Assembly: GCA_963921425.1 (NCBI GenBank)
Contig: OY992838.1
Span: forward strand, 3,410,001 to 3,474,000
Source: Dryas octopetala
Taxonomy: Eukaryota; Streptophyta; Magnoliopsida; Rosales; Rosaceae
DNA length: 64,000 nucleotides
Direction: 5' to 3'
Shown here: one piece after another, positions 60,901-64,000 of the stretch
Layout of the letters: each line of letters begins with the position of its first letter
How positions within the stretch are numbered: position 1 is the first letter of the stretch
Made by a program: the position numbers and the translations under genes
The notes under the pieces: generated by a model
Told to the model about the DNA's origin: nothing
The model's database searches: none
What the model saw: only the letters and a program-made list of their open reading frames with translations

Positions 60901-62058
60901 GCTCATTGTCTGGGCTTTTTTAATAAGCTTTAGGTGTATCGATCATTAAGCGCTCGAAACATGATTAGTCAATTTTATATTAAGTTTTAATTTTGAGATT
61001 TTAAACTCTAACATAAAGTATTTACAAGCCACTCTACACCATATGAGGCTAATTATGTTAGTAAATGAAGTCAAAATGACGGAGGAAGCACTACAAAAAA
61101 CGATTGGCAGTTAAAAAAAAAAAATGCCGAGAACTCAAGGACTCTTACCAAACCAACAATAACGTGAATGTGTTGGAAGCTCTCTGTATAAAGTTGTGTG
61201 ACAGATTAAATTTCATATACAAAAATAAAAATAAGAGAAGCAAAACATATTCAGGTGGTGTGCTATTAAAAAAGCTAACACCATTGATTTTACCTTTTCT
61301 AGTTGTAGCCCAACAGACAACGTTGGATAAAAAAAAAGACAGGATCGTTGTAATCTACGCCGAAATTCACTCAACCACATCCGTAAAGTCGAGGAAGGAC
61401 TAGTAGAGTAGTAGGGAGTAGAAAATCATACAACACGCATATAATTCACGTCCTTTTCAATATTTATCACATCTAATCTAAAATACACATATCACTACCA
61501 CTTTTCTTTCATTATTATTCTTTTTAGGTAATTACCTTCTATATTTATTTCTCGCTTTAATAACTCCAAATTTCCCCCAACAAATATTCTTCTAAATCAT
61601 AACACACAAAAAAATAAATAAAAACCAAATAATAATAATAAACTAATCCAAACAAGCGACGACAAAATCAGCTCAAAAGCTACGTCCTGCTTCGTCATTC
61701 TCTTCCCCTCCATTCTCAGCAACACTAAAAAAAAAAAAAAAAAAGCAAAAGAAAAAGAAAGAGATCAGAGACTCAGAGAGAGAGAGAGAGACAGAGAGAC
61801 AGAGAGAGAGAAGGCGAGAGAAGTAGAGAGAGAGAGAGTGGAAATTTCATCGCTGCAGAGACCGTACGCTTGAGGCTTGGAATGGATGAAGAAGAAGGAA
61901 GAGACTGCATTGATTTGTCGATGAAGATTTGTCTGAATCCGTGAGACTCACGCAAATCCGGAGATTTCTTCAGATCGATTTCCCGTGCATTGATTTGTGT
62001 TTTCTGGTTTTCGACTCATTTCTTTGTCAAATTTTTGGAATATTATATATATAAAAAA
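57908..62058. other. Intergenic; right end is leader of PP2A B55 gene
   Basis: No gene supported between 57917 and ~61650. 61736-61840 is an A-run followed by AGAGAGAG-rich sequence typical of a leader, and 61900-62058 is the remaining 5' flank/UTR before ATG 62059. Scattered short frames lack motifs. Confidence 0.5.
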
Positions 62059-64000
62059 ATGAACGGCAGCAGAGAGGGGCTTGCTGCTCCGGCGGCGTCG
62101 GCGGTGGCTCCGTCATCGACGCTACTCGACTGGAAATTCTCGCAGGTTTTCGGAGAACGGACCGCTGGCGAAGAAGTTCAGGAAGGTACTCTTCTCGATT
62201 TTTCCATTTTGTTTTATATGAATTTAGGGATTCACTACTGTTGTCATTCTCATTATGATTGATACTTATTTATTTAATGCTGCGATTTTCGTTTTGTTTT
62301 GTATGTTTGTGTATTGCTTATAAGAATTTGTAACACGCCAATGAAATTTAATGGATAACGTGGGTTTCAGTTTGAGGATAGAGTTTGGTTTTATGACGAT
62401 AGAAGCACTTGAGCTGTAGTTGGTAGACATGTGGCGTGTGTATTGATAACTGGTGGTGCAGTCATGGGATTGGTATTGTGCAGGGTTTATCGTTTAGATA
62501 GTTAAGTTATTGGATGTTGGTTTCTGGCTATTAATTGATGAACAATACATTTAGAGTGGTCTATTTGTGCATGTGTTTGTTTTGTTTTGTTTTTGGAACC
62601 TCTATAGTTAGTTGATAAGTATATGTTGCATTTTGGAACATGTTCTGATGATTGAGACATGCACAATAAAGTGAACTGGAAATCAATTATGAAGAATGTA
62701 TTCTCTTTGAATCAATGGTTTCATTTGAATACTTATTTTTGAAATTTAAAAAAGAGGCTATAGGTGTTTGAGGGCATTGAAGTGTGCTTTGCAGAAATTA
62801 CACAGACACAACCACTTAGTTTGTTTACATGCTGACTGCTTTTGCAGTTGATATAATATCTGCCATTGAATTCGATAGAACTGGGGACCACCTTGCCACC
62901 GGAGATCGTGGAGGTCGGGTGGTATTATTTGAAAGAACTGATGCAAAGGATGTAAGTTAGTTCACACTTTGTTTTTGGGGTGTGGGGGGCAGGGTGGGAG
63001 TGTAATTTCTTTATATTTATTTTGCTGCTGTATTTTGTTTGTTACACTGGTGTGATTTAGTTCGACTTCTATGGTATAAACTTATGATTTGTAGCATGGT
63101 GGACATCGGAGAGATCTAGAGAGGATGGATTATCCAATCACTAGGCATCCTGAGTTCCGCTATAAAACTGAGTTCCAGAGTCATGAACCTGAGGTATTAC
63201 TTTCTTCGTTACCTATGTCTAGTGTAAATTGGCTTATGCAGATGTCCTCTTTTCTGGATTTTGGAGTTATCTAACTTTGCATCTTTCTTGGTAACTCAGT
63301 TTGATTATCTCAAGAGCTTGGAAATCGAGGAGAAAATCAACAAGATTAGATGGTGTCAGACAGCTAATGGTGCGCTGTTTCTTCTCTCCACTAATGACAA
63401 AACCATCAAATTCTGGAAGGTAGCACAAGCAACTTCTGAAGTTTTTATGTGGTTGAATTATTAACTTTTAGATGATTTTCTCTTGATATCACATCACCCT
63501 GGACTTATTTTAAGTGACATTAGCTGTTTTGCCTTTTTATTTTTTTCTAAACAAAAGATGACGATTTCTCCTACCATTTCACTACTATACCTCATCCTCT
63601 TTGTGAACACACACATCCACAAGCTCATGTAGAATGTAGTGAATGACTTGTTTATATCTCCCACTAGGTGGTACAAGGACTTGAAATGTCATTATTTTTA
63701 ATATCTTCATTATGAAAGGTAAATTTCTAATCCTGCTCTAATGCTGAGCAGGTCCAGGAGAAGAAGGTAAAGAAAGTATGTGAGATGAATGTGGATCCTT
63801 CTAAATCTATGGGAAATGGTGCAGTTGTTGGTTGTATGTCAGAAACCTCCAAACCGCATCTTGCAAATGGAGTATGTAAAGAGAGACCCATCAGTCATCC
63901 AAGCAATGATACTTCATTTCCATCTGGGGGACTGCCATCCCTGCGCTTGCCCGTGGTAGTTGTATTAAATCTGATTTGTTTATTTTCTGACAGTATATGG
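62059..64000 (+). CDS. PP2A 55-kDa regulatory subunit B (B55), 5' part (partial at right edge)
   Basis: WD40-propeller regulatory subunit that steers the trimeric protein phosphatase 2A to substrates (Arabidopsis ATB alpha/beta; family knowledge). Visible exons: 62059-62185, 62848-62951, 63095-63193, 63300-63419 and 63752-63955, all in frame, 218 codons. After a Gly/Ala-rich start the sequence reads [86 protein letters not shown] and [13 protein letters not shown], the B55 signature including the first blades. The fifth exon encodes the plant-type acidic/Ser insertion and ends [14 protein letters not shown] before GTAGTT; the rest lies beyond the window. The N-terminal start is the first ATG after an A-run and matches family length. 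Confidence 0.95.

Overview
This is nuclear DNA of a flowering plant, a dicot. Genes are split into many short exons with GT/AG introns, intergenic DNA is A/T-rich and full of small transposons, and the gene set (KEA antiporter, PYL abscisic-acid receptor, ATH1-type BELL homeodomain, NDL protein, PP2A B55 subunit, F-box/FBD protein) is plant-specific. The style of the genes suggests a rosid, perhaps Rosaceae; that is an inference from general familiarity, not a result.

Layout. 1-1705: 3' end of an HDA2-type histone deacetylase (+). 3491-9697: complete 20-exon KEA4/5/6-type K+/H+ antiporter (+). 10.4-25.6 kb: a rearranged, duplication-rich block around one intact F-box/FBD gene (11729-13783, -). 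It holds two copies of a promoter-like module, two relics of an RNase H-like gene, a 0.7 kb duplicated segment (each copy carrying the same Harbinger-type MITE), a tRNA gene with an 8-nt anticodon loop, a ~1.2 kb duplication of exon-like pieces of an unrecognised gene separated by an antisense LINE relic, a 3'-truncated PHD-finger-family gene, and a 2.6 kb hAT-type element with an exact 8-bp target duplication. 25.5-30 kb: LTR-like sequence and a Mutator-like element with long terminal inverted repeats and a C-rich/G-rich interior. 30027-32254: MYB-related SHAQKYF factor with a zinc knuckle and two candidate repression motifs (-). 32.3-41.7 kb: gene-free, rich in fold-back MITEs, one nested inside another. 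41729-42373: intronless PYL2-type ABA receptor (+). 45.7-49.6 kb: ATH1-type homeobox gene (+) with a long leader that can encode a spliced 100-residue upstream ORF ending one base before the main ATG. 50418-51682: HAD phosphatase of the PECP1/PS2 type (+). 52483-56136: NDL gene of 11 exons (-). 57469-57907: Mutator-type MITE with an exact 9-bp target duplication. 62059-64000: 5' part of a PP2A B55 regulatory subunit gene (+), running off the right edge.

The genes form no operon-like system; each is an independent plant locus. Several are signalling or regulatory (ABA receptor, MYB, BELL homeodomain, PP2A B subunit, NDL, histone deacetylase), but nothing in the sequence ties them together. No wholly new system was seen. 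The best leads are the odd tRNA, the spliced uORF of ATH1, the decoy splice acceptor made by a microsatellite in KEA, and the duplication block with its truncated PHD-family gene. All exon boundaries were read by eye from splice sites, reading-frame continuity and family resemblance; no database search was run.
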